64,000 bases of DNA from Streptomyces verrucosisporus (GTDB lineage: Bacteria > Actinomycetota > Actinomycetes > Streptomycetales > Streptomycetaceae): the NCBI RefSeq assembly GCF_017114865.1, contig NZ_JADEYH010000012.1, positions 1 to 64,000 of the forward strand, read 5' to 3'. A program made the position numbers and the translations under genes. This document shows positions 44,387-56,059 of this stretch, in pieces (the first letter of the stretch is position 1; every line of letters begins with the position of its first letter). The notes beneath the pieces were generated by a model. It made no database searches, was not told where the DNA came from, and saw nothing but the letters and a program-made list of their open reading frames with translations.

Positions 44387-45910
44387 GTGGGCGGCAACGG
44401 CAGCAGCGGCGGAGTCGGCACCGCCGGGAAGCACCCGAACGGACAGCTCGCCTCGTGGTTCGCGCGCAGCGGCTGGTCCAAGGGAGAGCTGGCCCGGCAG
44501 GTGAACCGCCGCGCACGCCGGATGGGCGCGCACCACATCAGCACCGACACCTCCCGGGTGCGCCGCTGGCTCGACGGCGAGCAGCCCCGAGAGCCGATCC
44601 CGCGCATCCTCTCCGAACTGTTCTCCGAACGCTTCGGCCGTGTGGTCGCCGTCGAGGAGCTCGGACTGCGCACCGCCCGCCCGACGGCCTCCGACGGCGG
44701 CGTGGACCTGCCCTGGACGGGGCCGCAGACCGTGGCGATGATCAGCGAGTTCTCGCGCAGCGACCTGATGCTGGCCCGCCGGGGCTTCCTCGGCACCTCT
44801 CTGGGCATGGCCGCGGGGCCCGCGCTGATCGAGCCGATGCAGCGCTGGCTGGTGCCCGCCCCCGCCGCCCCGGCGCCCGGCGAGTACTTCCCCGGCGCGC
44901 AGCCGGCCCCCGCCCGGGATCCCGGCACACGGGGCGACGGCGGGCTGTCGGGCCCGGAACTGGAGCTGCTGGAGCAGACGATCGTGATGTTCCGCCGGTG
45001 GGACGCCCAGTGCGGCGGCGGGCTGCGGCGCAAGGCCGTCGTCGGCCAGCTCCACGAGGTCACCGACCTCCTCCACGAGCACCACGCCGAGCCGGTGCGG
45101 CGGCGGCTGTTCCGCGCCACCGCCGAGCTGGCGGAACTGGCCGGCTGGATGAGCTACGACGCCGGGCTCCAGCCGACCGCGCAGAAGTACTTCGTCCTCG
45201 CCCTGCACGCGGCCAAGGAGGCCGGCGACCGGCCGCTGGGCTCGTACGTGCTCTCCGGCATGGGCCGCCAGATGATCCATCTGGGCCGGCCCGAGGACGC
45301 GCTGGAACTGGTGCACCTCGCGCAGTACGGCGGCCGGGAGGACGCCACCCCCCGCACCCAGGCCATGCTCCACGCGGTGGAGGCGCGCGCGTACGCCAAC
45401 ATGGGGCGGCCCGACAAATGCCACCGGGCGGTGCGGATGGCCGAGGAGACCTTCGCCGAGGCCACCGAGGGGGACGGAGACCCGGACTGGATCGGCTTCT
45501 TCTCCGAGGCCGAGCTGAACGCCGAGAACGCCCACTCCTACCGGGACCTCGCCTATGTGGCGGGCCGCAGCCCCGCCTACCTCTCGCTCGCGCAGCCGGC
45601 GATGCGGAAGGCCGTGGAGCTGTTCGGCCGCGAGTGCGGCGGCGGCAGCGGCCACCAGCGCTCCTACGCGCTCAACCTCGCCGGCATGGCCAGTGTCCAC
45701 CTGCTGCAGCGCGAACCCGAACAGTGCGCCGAGATGGCCGGCCGGGCGCTGGCGGTGGCCAAACGCCTGCGCTCGGAACGGGTCGACAACCGCATCCGCA
45801 GGACCGTGGCCACGGCGTCCCGCGAGTTCGGGGACGTCGCGGAGGTCGCGGAGCTCACCGAACGGCTCGCCGACGAGCTGCCCGAGCCCGAGGCCGCCCT
45901 CGCGGGCTGA
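44387..45910 (+). CDS. nsdA: NsdA, negative regulator of antibiotic production and sporulation
   Basis: 507-aa protein with an N-terminal helix-turn-helix-like region (about 20-75, WFARSGWSKGELARQVNRRA), a Gly/Pro linker and a long C-terminal array of TPR-type helices. In S. coelicolor NsdA represses actinorhodin, CDA and methylenomycin synthesis and differentiation. GTG 44387 gives the family-like start VGGNGSSGG; the ORF upstream is not conserved-looking. Confidence 0.9.
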   Translation: MGGNGSSGGVGTAGKHPNGQLASWFARSGWSKGELARQVNRRARRMGAHHISTDTSRVRRWLDGEQPREPIPRILSELFSERFGRVVAVEELGLRTARPTASDGGVDLPWTGPQTVAMISEFSRSDLMLARRGFLGTSLGMAAGPALIEPMQRWLVPAPAAPAPGEYFPGAQPAPARDPGTRGDGGLSGPELELLEQTIVMFRRWDAQCGGGLRRKAVVGQLHEVTDLLHEHHAEPVRRRLFRATAELAELAGWMSYDAGLQPTAQKYFVLALHAAKEAGDRPLGSYVLSGMGRQMIHLGRPEDALELVHLAQYGGREDATPRTQAMLHAVEARAYANMGRPDKCHRAVRMAEETFAEATEGDGDPDWIGFFSEAELNAENAHSYRDLAYVAGRSPAYLSLAQPAMRKAVELFGRECGGGSGHQRSYALNLAGMASVHLLQREPEQCAEMAGRALAVAKRLRSERVDNRIRRTVATASREFGDVAEVAELTERLADELPEPEAALAG

Positions 45911-46125
45911 GCGGGCCCGGAAACCGCGCCGCCGGCCCGTCCCCCGCCCCTGCCCCACCGTCCTTTCCCGGCCGCCCACCGCACGGCTCCCGGGTTGTCA
46001 TACGACCGTGCCTCCGGGCCGTACCGCGCCCGCTCCGCGCAGCGGTCGTGCCCGGTCACGGAGGTGCGCCGCACGGGCGGCCGGGGGCCGGGCCGGCGGC
46101 GGCGCTGTTCCGGCCCGCGGGTGTG

Positions 46126-46172
46126 TTCACCCGGGCGTAACAGAGGGCGCGCCTTCGTCACGACCGCGAAAC
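46126..46172 (+). promoter_or_regulatory. two GlnR-type boxes upstream of amtB
   Basis: TTCAC-N6-GTAAC at 46126-46141 and GTCAC-N6-GAAAC at 46157-46172, 15 bp apart. Both match the Streptomyces GlnR pattern gTnAC-n6-GaAAC. They lie 100-146 bp before amtB, fitting nitrogen-limited activation of the operon. Nothing else stands out in the 45911-46271 gap. Confidence 0.75.
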
Positions 46173-46271
46173 GCCGCGCCGCATCGGCGGAAACGGAGCT
46201 CCTGGAATCTGTGGCTCATCCTGATCCCCAGATCCGCCCCCACGGGTCGCGTACGCGAGGAGACGCCCACA

Positions 46272-47902
<1,631 letters not shown>

Positions 47903-47924
47903 GCCGGCCGGAGCGGGAGGCCAC

Positions 47925-50375
47925 GTGACCACGGGATCCGGCGACCCCGGCAACTACGCGGCGGCCCGGCTGCGCCTCCTCGGTGGGGGAGCGCGCTCCG
48001 GGCCGCCGCGCCGCCGGGCCCTGTCCGGCCTCACCGACGCCTGGCTCGCCTCGCTGCTGGGCGAAGCGGGCGAGGGGATCGCGCTCGTGGCCGTCGGCGG
48101 CTACGGCCGCGGGGAGCTCTCCCCGCGCAGCGATCTGGACCTGCTGCTGCTGCACACCGGACGCGACGCGCACGAGGTCGCCGCCCTCGCCGACAGCCTC
48201 TGGTACCCCGTGTGGGACCTCGGGATCGCCCTGGACCACTCGGTGCGCACCCCGGAAGAGGCGGAGAGGGCCGCGGCCGGCGACCTCAGGGTGCAGCTCG
48301 GGCTGCTCGACGCCCGGCACATCGCCGGAGACCCGCGGCTCACCGCCGCCCTGCGCACCCGGATGCTCGCCCGCTGGCGCACCGGCGCCCACCGGCTGCT
48401 GCCCGAACTGCGCGAGGCGGCCCTGGAGCGCGCCCGCCGCCACGGCGAGCTGCGCTTCCTCCTCGAACCCGACCTGAAGGAGGCCCGCGGCGGCCTGCGC
48501 GACGCCACCGCCCTGCGCGCGGTGGCCGCCTCCTGGCTGGCCGACGCGCCCCGCGAAGGGCTGGAGGAGGCACACCGCACCCTCCTCGACGTACGCGACG
48601 CCCTCCATCTGACCACCGGCCGCGCCACCGACCGGCTCGCCCTCCAGGACCAGGACCAGGTCGCCGCCGCCCTCGCCCTGGAGGACGCGGACGCGCTGCT
48701 GCGCCGCGTCTACGAGGCGGCCCGGGTGCTCTCCTACGCCTGCGACGTCACCTGGCGCGAGGTCGACCGGGTGCTGCGTGCCCGCCGCCCGGGGCCGCGG
48801 CGCGCCCGGCGGCCGGCCGAGCGCACCCCGCTGGCCGACGGTGTCGTGGTGCAGGACGGCGAGGTGGTGCTCGCCCGGACCGCGCGCCCCGAGCGCGACC
48901 CCGTGCTCCCGCTGCGCGCCGCCGCGGCGGCCGCCCAGGCCGGGCTGCCGCCCTCGCGCCCCGCCCTGCGGAGGCTGGCCGCCGCGGCGCCGCCGCTTCC
49001 GGTGCCCTGGCCGGCCGAGGCCCGTGAGGAGTTCGTCACCCTTCTGGGAGCGGGCGAGGCCGCCGTCGTGGTGTGGGAGGCTCTGGACGCGGAGGGGCTG
49101 GTCACCGCCTGGCTGCCCGAGTGGGAGCGGGTGCGCTGCCGCCCGCAGCGCAACCCCGTGCACCGCTGGACCGTCGACCGCCATCTGATCGAGACCGCCG
49201 CACGGGCCGGGGCGCACGTCCGCCGCGTCCGCCGCCCCGATCTGCTGCTGGTCGCCGCGCTGCTGCACGACATCGGCAAGGGCCGGCCCGGCGACCACAG
49301 CGTCGCGGGCGAGGCCGTCGTGCGCGACCTGGCCGCCCGGATGGGCTTCGGCGCCGCCGACACCGCGACCCTGGCCACCGTCGTCCGCCACCATCTGCTG
49401 CTGGCCGAGACCGCCACCCGGCGCGACCTGGACGACCCGGCCACCGTACGCACCGTGGCCGACGCCGTCGGCGACACCGGCACCCTGGAGCTGCTGCACG
49501 CGCTCACCGTGGCCGACGCCCTGGCCACCGGGCCGGCGGCCTGGTCGGCCTGGCGCGCGGGTCTCGTGGCCGATCTGGTCGGACGCACCGGCGCGGTGCT
49601 GGAAGGGGAGGCGGCGGAGGCAGCCGAGGGGACGGAGCGCAGGGAGCACCCCGCCCCACGGCCCACGGCCGGGGCCGAACGGCTGGCCGCGCAGGCGTGG
49701 CGCACCGGCGGGCCGGTGCTCTCCCTGCGCACCCGGGCCGGGACGCCGGCCGAGGCGGACGGGAGCGACCGGACAGGCTTCGCGGAGGAGGCGGGCCCCG
49801 AACCGGTCGGCGTCGAACTGCTTCTCGCCCTGCCCGACCAGCCCGGCGTACTGCCCGCCGCGGCCGGTGTCCTGGCCCTGCACCGGCTGACGGTGCGCGC
49901 CGCGGACCTGCAAGCCGTCGACCGGCCCGGCCGGGGGCGGGTGCTGCTGCTGAGCTGGCGGGTGGCCGCCGAGTACGGAACGCCGCCGCGGGCCGACCGG
50001 CTCCGCGCCGACCTGGTGCGTGCCCTGGCGGGCTCCCTGGACATCCCCGCCCGGCTCGCCGAGCGCGAGCGGGCCCACCTGGGCCGCGCCCGCCGGTACG
50101 GAGCCGGCTCCCCGCCGCCGAAGGTGACCGTCGCCCCGGCCGGATCACGGCTGGCGACGGTCATCGAGGTGCGTGCCCAGGACGCCCCGGGGCTGCTGTA
50201 CCGCATCGGACGGGCCCTGGAGGACGCCGGCGTCACCGTGCGCAGCGCCCGCGTCGGCACCCTGGGCGCCAGCGCGGTGGACGCCTTCTACGTCACCGGG
50301 CCCGACGGCGCCCCGCTGCCGCCGCGCGAGGCCGCCGGTCTCGCGGCGGAGCTGGAGCGGACCCTGGGCGGCTGA
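47925..50375 (+). CDS. glnD: GlnK adenylyltransferase/deadenylylase GlnD
   Basis: 816-aa PII-modifying enzyme. It has a nucleotidyltransferase domain with GYGRGELSPRSDLDLLLL (about 58-75), an HD phosphohydrolase domain with LLHDIGKGRPGDHS (about 447) and two ACT domains in the last about 180 residues for glutamine sensing. Known Streptomyces GlnD adenylylates GlnK. It is 22 bp after glnK. A Pro/Glu/Thr-rich linker separates HD and ACT parts. Confidence 0.95.
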   Translation: MTTGSGDPGNYAAARLRLLGGGARSGPPRRRALSGLTDAWLASLLGEAGEGIALVAVGGYGRGELSPRSDLDLLLLHTGRDAHEVAALADSLWYPVWDLGIALDHSVRTPEEAERAAAGDLRVQLGLLDARHIAGDPRLTAALRTRMLARWRTGAHRLLPELREAALERARRHGELRFLLEPDLKEARGGLRDATALRAVAASWLADAPREGLEEAHRTLLDVRDALHLTTGRATDRLALQDQDQVAAALALEDADALLRRVYEAARVLSYACDVTWREVDRVLRARRPGPRRARRPAERTPLADGVVVQDGEVVLARTARPERDPVLPLRAAAAAAQAGLPPSRPALRRLAAAAPPLPVPWPAEAREEFVTLLGAGEAAVVVWEALDAEGLVTAWLPEWERVRCRPQRNPVHRWTVDRHLIETAARAGAHVRRVRRPDLLLVAALLHDIGKGRPGDHSVAGEAVVRDLAARMGFGAADTATLATVVRHHLLLAETATRRDLDDPATVRTVADAVGDTGTLELLHALTVADALATGPAAWSAWRAGLVADLVGRTGAVLEGEAAEAAEGTERREHPAPRPTAGAERLAAQAWRTGGPVLSLRTRAGTPAEADGSDRTGFAEEAGPEPVGVELLLALPDQPGVLPAAAGVLALHRLTVRAADLQAVDRPGRGRVLLLSWRVAAEYGTPPRADRLRADLVRALAGSLDIPARLAERERAHLGRARRYGAGSPPPKVTVAPAGSRLATVIEVRAQDAPGLLYRIGRALEDAGVTVRSARVGTLGASAVDAFYVTGPDGAPLPPREAAGLAAELERTLGG

Positions 50376-50451
50376 CCGGACCGCGGGCGGGCGGATACTC
50401 TTGGAGGTCGACCGCCGACACCGCCACCAACGCGAAGGATCCGCGACCGAC

Positions 50452-52005
50452 GTGTTCGACACTCTCTCCGATCGCCTCACAGCGACGTTCAAGAACCTCA
50501 GGGGCAAGGGCCGTCTGAGCGAGGCGGACATCGACGCCACGGCGCGCGAGATCCGTATCGCCCTGCTGGAGGCGGACGTCGCCCTGCCCGTGGTCCGGGC
50601 CTTCATCAAGCAGGTCAAGGAACGCGCCCAGGGCGCCGAGGTCTCCAGGGCCCTGAACCCGGCCCAGCAGGTCATCAAGATCGTCAACGAGGAGCTGATC
50701 GGCATCCTCGGGGGCGAGACCCGCCGTCTGCGCCTCGCCAAGAACCCGCCGACGGTGATCATGCTCGCCGGTCTGCAGGGCGCGGGCAAGACCACGCTCG
50801 CCGGAAAGCTGGGCCGCTGGCTCAAGGCGCAGGGCCACGCCCCGCTGCTGGTCGCCTGCGACCTGCAGCGCCCCAACGCCGTCAACCAGCTCACCGTCGT
50901 CGCCGAGCGCGCGGGCGTCGGGATCTACGCGCCCGAGCCGGGCAACGGCGTCGGCGACCCGGTGAAGGTCGCCGAGGACTCCATCGAGTACGCCCGCGGC
51001 AAGCAGTACGACGTCGTCATCGTCGACACCGCCGGCCGTCTGGGCATCGACGCCGAGATGATGCGGCAGGCCGCCGACATCCGCGACGCCGTCCGCCCCG
51101 ACGAGACCCTCTTCGTCGTCGACGCCATGATCGGCCAGGACGCGGTCAACACCGCCGAGGCGTTCCGCGACGGCGTCGGCTTCGACGGCGTGGTGCTCTC
51201 CAAGCTCGACGGCGACGCCCGCGGCGGCGCGGCCCTGTCGATCGCGCACGTCACCGGCCGCCAGATCATGTTCGCCTCAAACGGCGAGAAGCTGGACGAC
51301 TTCGACGCGTTCCACCCGGACCGCATGGCGTCCCGCATCCTGGGCATGGGCGACGTCCTCAGCCTCATCGAGAAGGCCGAGCAGACCTTCAGCCGGCAAG
51401 AGGCCGAGCAGATGGCCGCCAAGCTGGCCAAGGGCCCCAAGGAGTTCACCCTCGACGACTTCCTGGCCCAGATGGAGCAGGTCCGCAAGATGGGCTCCAT
51501 CTCCAAGCTGCTGGGGATGATGCCCGGAATGGGGCAGATCCGGGAGCAGATCAACGACATCGACGAGCGCGACGTGGACCGCACCGCCGCGATCATCAAG
51601 TCGATGACCCCGGCCGAGCGCACCGACCCCACGATCATCAACGGCTCGCGGCGGGCCCGCATCGCCCGCGGTTCCGGCGTGGACGTCAGCGCGGTGAAGA
51701 ACCTCGTGGAGCGCTTCTTCGAGGCCCGCAAGATGATGTCGAGGATGGCCCAGGGCGGCATGCCGGGGATGCCCGGGATGCCGGGCATGCCGGGGGCGGG
51801 CGGCGCCCGGAAGAAGGGCAAGCAGCAGAAGAAGGCCAAGGGCAAGCAGCGCTCGGGCAACCCGATGAAGCGCAAGGCCGAGGAGCAGGCCGTGGCCGAG
51901 CGCCGCGCCGCGGGGCAGGGCGGCGCCTTCGGGCTGCCCGGCGGCCAGGGACCGGAGGACTTCGAGCTGCCCCAGGAGTTCAAGGACATGCTCCCGCCCA
52001 AGTGA
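50452..52005 (+). CDS. ffh: signal recognition particle GTPase Ffh
   Basis: 517-aa SRP54 protein. N domain (1-90), G domain with GLQGAGKTTLAGKLG (about 105), DTAGRLG, SKLDGDARGG, then the Met-rich M domain (about 300-450) that binds signal peptides and 4.5S RNA. A short MPGMPGMPG repeat (about 436-446) and a Lys-rich tail follow. GTG start at 50452. Confidence 0.96.
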   Translation: MFDTLSDRLTATFKNLRGKGRLSEADIDATAREIRIALLEADVALPVVRAFIKQVKERAQGAEVSRALNPAQQVIKIVNEELIGILGGETRRLRLAKNPPTVIMLAGLQGAGKTTLAGKLGRWLKAQGHAPLLVACDLQRPNAVNQLTVVAERAGVGIYAPEPGNGVGDPVKVAEDSIEYARGKQYDVVIVDTAGRLGIDAEMMRQAADIRDAVRPDETLFVVDAMIGQDAVNTAEAFRDGVGFDGVVLSKLDGDARGGAALSIAHVTGRQIMFASNGEKLDDFDAFHPDRMASRILGMGDVLSLIEKAEQTFSRQEAEQMAAKLAKGPKEFTLDDFLAQMEQVRKMGSISKLLGMMPGMGQIREQINDIDERDVDRTAAIIKSMTPAERTDPTIINGSRRARIARGSGVDVSAVKNLVERFFEARKMMSRMAQGGMPGMPGMPGMPGAGGARKKGKQQKKAKGKQRSGNPMKRKAEEQAVAERRAAGQGGAFGLPGGQGPEDFELPQEFKDMLPPK

Positions 52006-52057
52006 CCGCACGGAGGACCGACGAGGTGACGCCGCCCGCCGCGGGCCGGCGGCGCCC

Positions 52058-52879
52058 TCAGGTCATGGCGACCACGTAGCGGAACAGGTTCTGCATCCAC
52101 ACGGTGCCGTCCGGCCGTACGTGCGGGCGCAGCGCCTCGGCCAGCTCCTTGGCGACCTGCTCCTCGTCGGTCGCCCGGACGGCCGCGTCGTACAGCCCGG
52201 TCGAGACCAGCCCGCGCACCGCGCTGTCCAGGTCGGCGTAGCCGAAGGGGCACGCGACCCGGCCCGAGCCGTCGGGGCGCAGCCCGGCCCGTCGCGCCAG
52301 ATCCTCCAGATCGTCCCGGCCGCCCGGCCGCCAGCACCGGCCCGCCGCGCGCTCCGGCTCGGCCGGCCGCTGCGCCAGCCGCTGCGCCACCCGCAGAGCG
52401 GGGGCCGCGGCGCACCGCTCGGCCGGCCCCCAGCCCGCCAGCACCACCGGCACCCCGCGGCCGGCCGCCTGGGCCACCCGGGCGAGCACGGCGGCCTCCG
52501 GCAGGGCGTCGAAGGCGGTCACCAGCGTCGGAGGCGGCCCCTCGCGCAGCGCGGCACCGTCCGGTCCGCCGTCCGGCCCACCCGGCAGCACCCGCGCGGT
52601 CCAGTGCCGCGCGCCCCACTGCGGCTCCGGCAGCAGCCGCTGCCGGGCCAGCTCCAGGCGCGCCTCGTCGGTGTCCGTCCCCGTGACGGTCGCGCCCCGG
52701 GCCGCCGCCATCACCAGTGCCAGGCCCGAGCCGCAGCCCAGGCCCAGCACATGGGAGTGCCGTCCGACCTCGAACCGCTCGTATACCGCCTCGTAGAGCG
52801 GAACCAGCATCCGTTCCTGAATCTCCGCCCAGTCCCGGGCGGGCCGCGGGAGGTGCCGCTGTGCGAGCGTGGGTGCCAT
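52058..52879 (-). CDS. class I SAM-dependent methyltransferase
   Basis: 273-aa methyltransferase with motif I HVLGLGCGSGLALVMA (about 44-58) and a following acidic loop TGTDTDEARLEL. It is convergent with ffh. The ATG at 52879 has a good GGAATGGGGA site. Substrate unknown; the gene sits at a conserved place after ffh in Streptomyces. Confidence 0.85.
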   Translation of the reverse strand: MAPTLAQRHLPRPARDWAEIQERMLVPLYEAVYERFEVGRHSHVLGLGCGSGLALVMAAARGATVTGTDTDEARLELARQRLLPEPQWGARHWTARVLPGGPDGGPDGAALREGPPPTLVTAFDALPEAAVLARVAQAAGRGVPVVLAGWGPAERCAAAPALRVAQRLAQRPAEPERAAGRCWRPGGRDDLEDLARRAGLRPDGSGRVACPFGYADLDSAVRGLVSTGLYDAAVRATDEEQVAKELAEALRPHVRPDGTVWMQNLFRYVVAMT

Positions 52880-53100
52880 CGCAACATCCCCATTCCGATG
52901 GAAGGATCGCCGGATAACCGGCCGCCGTCTCGTCCCTTGATGAGGTCCTGGAAGTCCCCGAAAGCCAGGGAACTGCGCATCTGTCCCCGAGTCCAGAGGG
53001 GCGCCGGGGTGTTTCCACCACGCTTGCCCGCGCGCACTCCTACGTTCCCCCGGCAGTCCGGTTCACGCATCCGCAGCAGACCGCCGTAACACGCGCGACA

Positions 53101-54216
53101 TGGCAGAGGCCTCCGTGCTCACACCCCGGGCGGAGGACTTCCCGCGCTGGCACCAGGACGTGACCAACGAGACCGGGCCGGCAGACAACGGGCCGGTGCG
53201 CGGCACCATGGTCATCCGGCCGTACGGGTACGGGCTCCGGGAGCGGACGCAGCGGGAGACGGGCGCCCGCATCAAGGCGGCGGGCGCCGACAACGCGTAC
53301 TTCCCCCTGTTCATCCCCAGTCCTGCCTGACCAGGGAGGCCGAGCACGTCGGGGGCTTCGCCCCCGGGCCGGCCGTGGTCGCGCTCGGCGGGGGCGGGGC
53401 GCTGGAGGAGCCGGTGGTCGTCCGGCCGGCCTCCGGGACGATCGTCAACGAGTACTTCGCCAGGTGGGTGCAGAGCGACCGCGACCCGCCCTGCTGATCA
53501 ACCAGTGGGCCAACGTGGTGCGCTGGGAAAAGCGTCCGAGGGTCTTCCTGCGAACGAGTGAGTTCCTGCGGCAGGAGGGGCACACCGCCCACGCCACCCA
53601 CGAGGACGCGCGCGACTACGCCGCCCGCGTCCACCGCGGGGTCTGCCCCGACTTCATGGAGAACGTCCTGGCCATGGATGTCGTACTGGGCCGCAAGACG
53701 CCCCGGGAGCGCTTCGCGGGCGCCGTCAGCACCCTCACCCCGGAGGGCATGATGGGCGACGGCAAGGCCCCGCGGACGGGCACCGGCCACGAGCTGGGCC
53801 AGAACTTCGCCAGGGCGTTCGACACCCACTACCTGTCGAAGGACGGCGGGCGGGAGCCGGTCCGGCAGTCCTCCCGGGGGACCTCCCCCGGGTGGTCGGC
53901 GGCCTGATCATGGTGCACGGCGGTGACGGGGGCCTGCGGATCCCGCCGCGCCCGGCCCCCGTCCAGGCCGTCAAGGGAGTGCCGCTGCGCGTCGAGATCG
54001 GCCCGCGCGATCTGGGGAACGGCACCGCGACGCTGGTGCGCCGCATAGCCGGAGGGGGCTGGGCCCGCATTTCCCGGGCCGGCCCGGGCCCGGAGGGCGA
54101 GGCGCGGCTCGCGGAGCAGGGCGTCACGGTGCGCTGCCCGGTCGGCGAGGACGGGGCGGTACCCGAGTCCGACGACGCCCCCGGTACGGTGGCCGTGGCA
54201 GCCTGCTCCTATCTGA
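53101..54216 (+). pseudogene. decayed prolyl-tRNA synthetase (archaeal/eukaryotic-type) pseudogene
   Basis: Pieces of a ProRS are spread over three frames. First is LTPRAEDFPRWHQDVTNETG to PYGYGLRERTQ (53101-53330), then EAEHVGGFAP to RWVQSDRD, then LINQWANVVRWE to FARAFDTHYLSK (53498-53890), then PRDLGNGTATLVRRI and EGEARLAEQGVTVRC to 54216. Single-base losses in C-runs at about 53317, 53495 and 53889 shift the frame, and two in-frame segments are missing (about 50 and 60 codons). The motif PTSE region reads PASG. It cannot make a working enzyme. The intact proS must be elsewhere. Confidence 0.9.
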
Positions 54217-54439
54217 GACATCCCGGTGCCGTGGCGCGCCGGGGGCCTTTCGCGGCGCCGCGCGGGAGCCGGCGGGGCGCTCCGCCCGCCGACCGGCCGG
54301 TCCCCGCCCGGTCGGCTCCTCCCGGACCGGCAATACCCGTCCCGTCGGCGCGCATCAACCCGAACCGGCGGGTAGGTGCAAATTATTTGGGATGCCCCGT
54401 AATCGGAACACCGGGACACTCTGGCTCGTTGTGCACGAC

Positions 54440-55042
54440 GTGAGCACGACACCACCTGTACTCGCCGCCGAGCTGGCACTCGCCTGGGCCGACATTCAAC
54501 GGCACCACCCGGAGTTGCCCGACCTGGCCGCGCCCGAATCGCTGATCGGGGAGTCGTCGTCCGCCTGCGGCGCCGAGCTCTCCTTCGAACGGCTGCTGCA
54601 CGAGGCCGTCCACGGGATCGCCGCCGCCCGCGGAGTCCGGGACACCTCGCGTGCCGGCCGCTACCACAACCGCCGCTTCCTGGCGATCGCCGAGGAGATG
54701 GGCCTGGAGCACTCCGAGGAACCGCATCCGAGCAGTGGCTTCTCGCTGGTCGTGATGAAGCCCGAGACCAGAAGGCGCTACCGGCCCACCATCGAGAAGC
54801 TGCAGCGCGCCCTGCGCGCCCACAGCGCCGCCACCGCCACCGACACCTCCCGCGCCTTCCGCGGCCCCGCCGCGCGGCACGGTTCGTCGGGCGGCGGGGT
54901 GCGGGTCAAGGCCGTGTGCGACTGCGGGCGCAACGTCCGGGTCGTACCGTCCGTACTGGCCCAGGCGCCGATCATGTGCGGGGCCTGCGGGAAGCCGTTC
55001 CGCATCCCGGACAAGGAGAAGGAGGCGGTCGGGGTGGGCTGA
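54440..55042 (+). CDS. SprT-like zinc metalloprotease-fold protein
   Basis: 200-aa protein with the HExxH-type motif HEAVH (about 56) in LLHEAVHGIAAARG, a following YHNRRFLAIAEEMGLE segment and a C-terminal zinc ribbon CDCGRNVR...CGACGKPF. The fold resembles SprT proteins. A GTG at 54431 is an alternative start. It is conserved upstream of rpsP in Streptomyces. Role not known to me. Confidence 0.8.
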   Translation: MSTTPPVLAAELALAWADIQRHHPELPDLAAPESLIGESSSACGAELSFERLLHEAVHGIAAARGVRDTSRAGRYHNRRFLAIAEEMGLEHSEEPHPSSGFSLVVMKPETRRRYRPTIEKLQRALRAHSAATATDTSRAFRGPAARHGSSGGGVRVKAVCDCGRNVRVVPSVLAQAPIMCGACGKPFRIPDKEKEAVGVG

Positions 55043-55133
55043 GGCGCCGCGGATCCGGGCCGGGCCGGGGGCCGGGGAGGCCGGGGCACCGGCTGCCCCC
55101 GCGGGGTGCGGTACAAGAGGTGTGGCACAATGG

Positions 55134-55154
55134 GCGGCTGTACTCGACAGCCGC
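55134..55154 (+). promoter_or_regulatory. rpsP leader hairpin
   Basis: 8-bp perfect stem (55134-55141 with 55147-55154) a few bases after a -10-like CACAAT (55126-55131). It begins a leader of about 115 nt before rpsP, possibly an autoregulatory site. Confidence 0.45.
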
Positions 55155-55267
55155 ACAGGACCCCTCTCTCCTCCGGCTGACGCGTCCACTCGGACACTCG
55201 GGTACCACAACCCCACGTGGCATCCCGCCGTGTCCAACCACGCCAAAGACCAGGAGACACCACAGCC

Positions 55268-55702
55268 GTGGCAGTCAAGATCAAGCTGAAGCGACTGGGC
55301 AAGATCCGTTCGCCTCACTACCGCGTCATCGTCGCCGACTCCCGTACCCGTCGCGACGGCCGGGCCATCGAGGAGATCGGTCTGTACCACCCGGTGCAGA
55401 ACCCCTCCCGCATCGAGGTCGACTCGGAGCGTGTCCAGTACTGGCTGGGCGTCGGCGCGCAGCCGACCGAGCCGGTCCTGGCCATCCTGAAGGTCACCGG
55501 CGACTGGCAGAAGTTCAAGGGTCTGCCGGCCCCGGAGCCGATGAAGGTCGCCGAGCCCAAGGCCGACAAGCGCGTCCTCTTCGAGGCCGCCGCCAAGGAG
55601 TCGGCGGACGAGCCCAAGGGTGAGGCCATCACCCAGAAGGCGAAGAAGGCCGACAAGAAGGCGGACGAGGCCGAGGCCGCCGCCGAGTCGACCGAGGCGT
55701 GA
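55268..55702 (+). CDS. rpsP: 30S ribosomal protein S16
   Basis: 144-aa ribosomal protein; the first about 80 residues are S16 ([24 protein letters not shown]), and a Lys/Ala/Glu-rich tail of about 55 residues is typical of actinobacteria. GTG 55268 after CAGGAG. First gene of the rpsP-khpA (rimM-trmD) cluster. Confidence 0.97.
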   Translation: MAVKIKLKRLGKIRSPHYRVIVADSRTRRDGRAIEEIGLYHPVQNPSRIEVDSERVQYWLGVGAQPTEPVLAILKVTGDWQKFKGLPAPEPMKVAEPKADKRVLFEAAAKESADEPKGEAITQKAKKADKKADEAEAAAESTEA

Positions 55703-55704
55703 CC

Positions 55705-55944
55705 ATGCTGGAAGAGGCCCTCGACCATCTGGTGAAGGGCATCGTCGACCACCCCGACGAGGTGCAGGTCGCCGCCCGCAACCTGCGTCGCGGGCGCGTG
55801 CTGGAGGTCCGGGTCCACCCCGACGACCTCGGCAAGGTGATCGGCCGCAACGGCCGCACCGCACGCGCGCTGCGCACCGTCGTGGGCGCTCTCGGCGGGC
55901 GGGGCGTCCGCGTCGACCTCGTCGACGTGGACCAGGTCCGCTGA
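55705..55944 (+). CDS. khpA: KH-domain RNA-binding protein KhpA
   Basis: 79-aa single KH domain with GxxG in KVIGRNGRTARAL (about 49). It is 2 bp after rpsP, and GTG 55699 overlapping the rpsP stop would add two residues. KhpA partners KhpB/Jag in other bacteria to control RNA and cell shape. Confidence 0.93.
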   Translation: MLEEALDHLVKGIVDHPDEVQVAARNLRRGRVLEVRVHPDDLGKVIGRNGRTARALRTVVGALGGRGVRVDLVDVDQVR

Positions 55945-55971
55945 GGGCCGCGGCAGACAACGCAGAGCACC

Positions 55972-56012
55972 GGCACGGGCCGGGAGCGGCACCGCCGCTC
56001 CCGGCCCGTGCC
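55972..56012 (+). terminator. hairpin between khpA and rimM
   Basis: 18-bp perfect stem (55972-55989 with 55995-56012), with a 5-nt loop. It could terminate or attenuate rpsP-khpA before rimM. Confidence 0.75.
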
Positions 56013-56059
56013 GTGACCGCCGGCGTACGGGAACCGGCGAGAACCTGGAGTGACGAGCA

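Noticed and set aside
53889-53889. The proS frameshifts as sequencing errors only
   Set aside because: All three are in C-runs, which is suspicious, but two missing in-frame segments and a changed PTSE motif indicate true decay.
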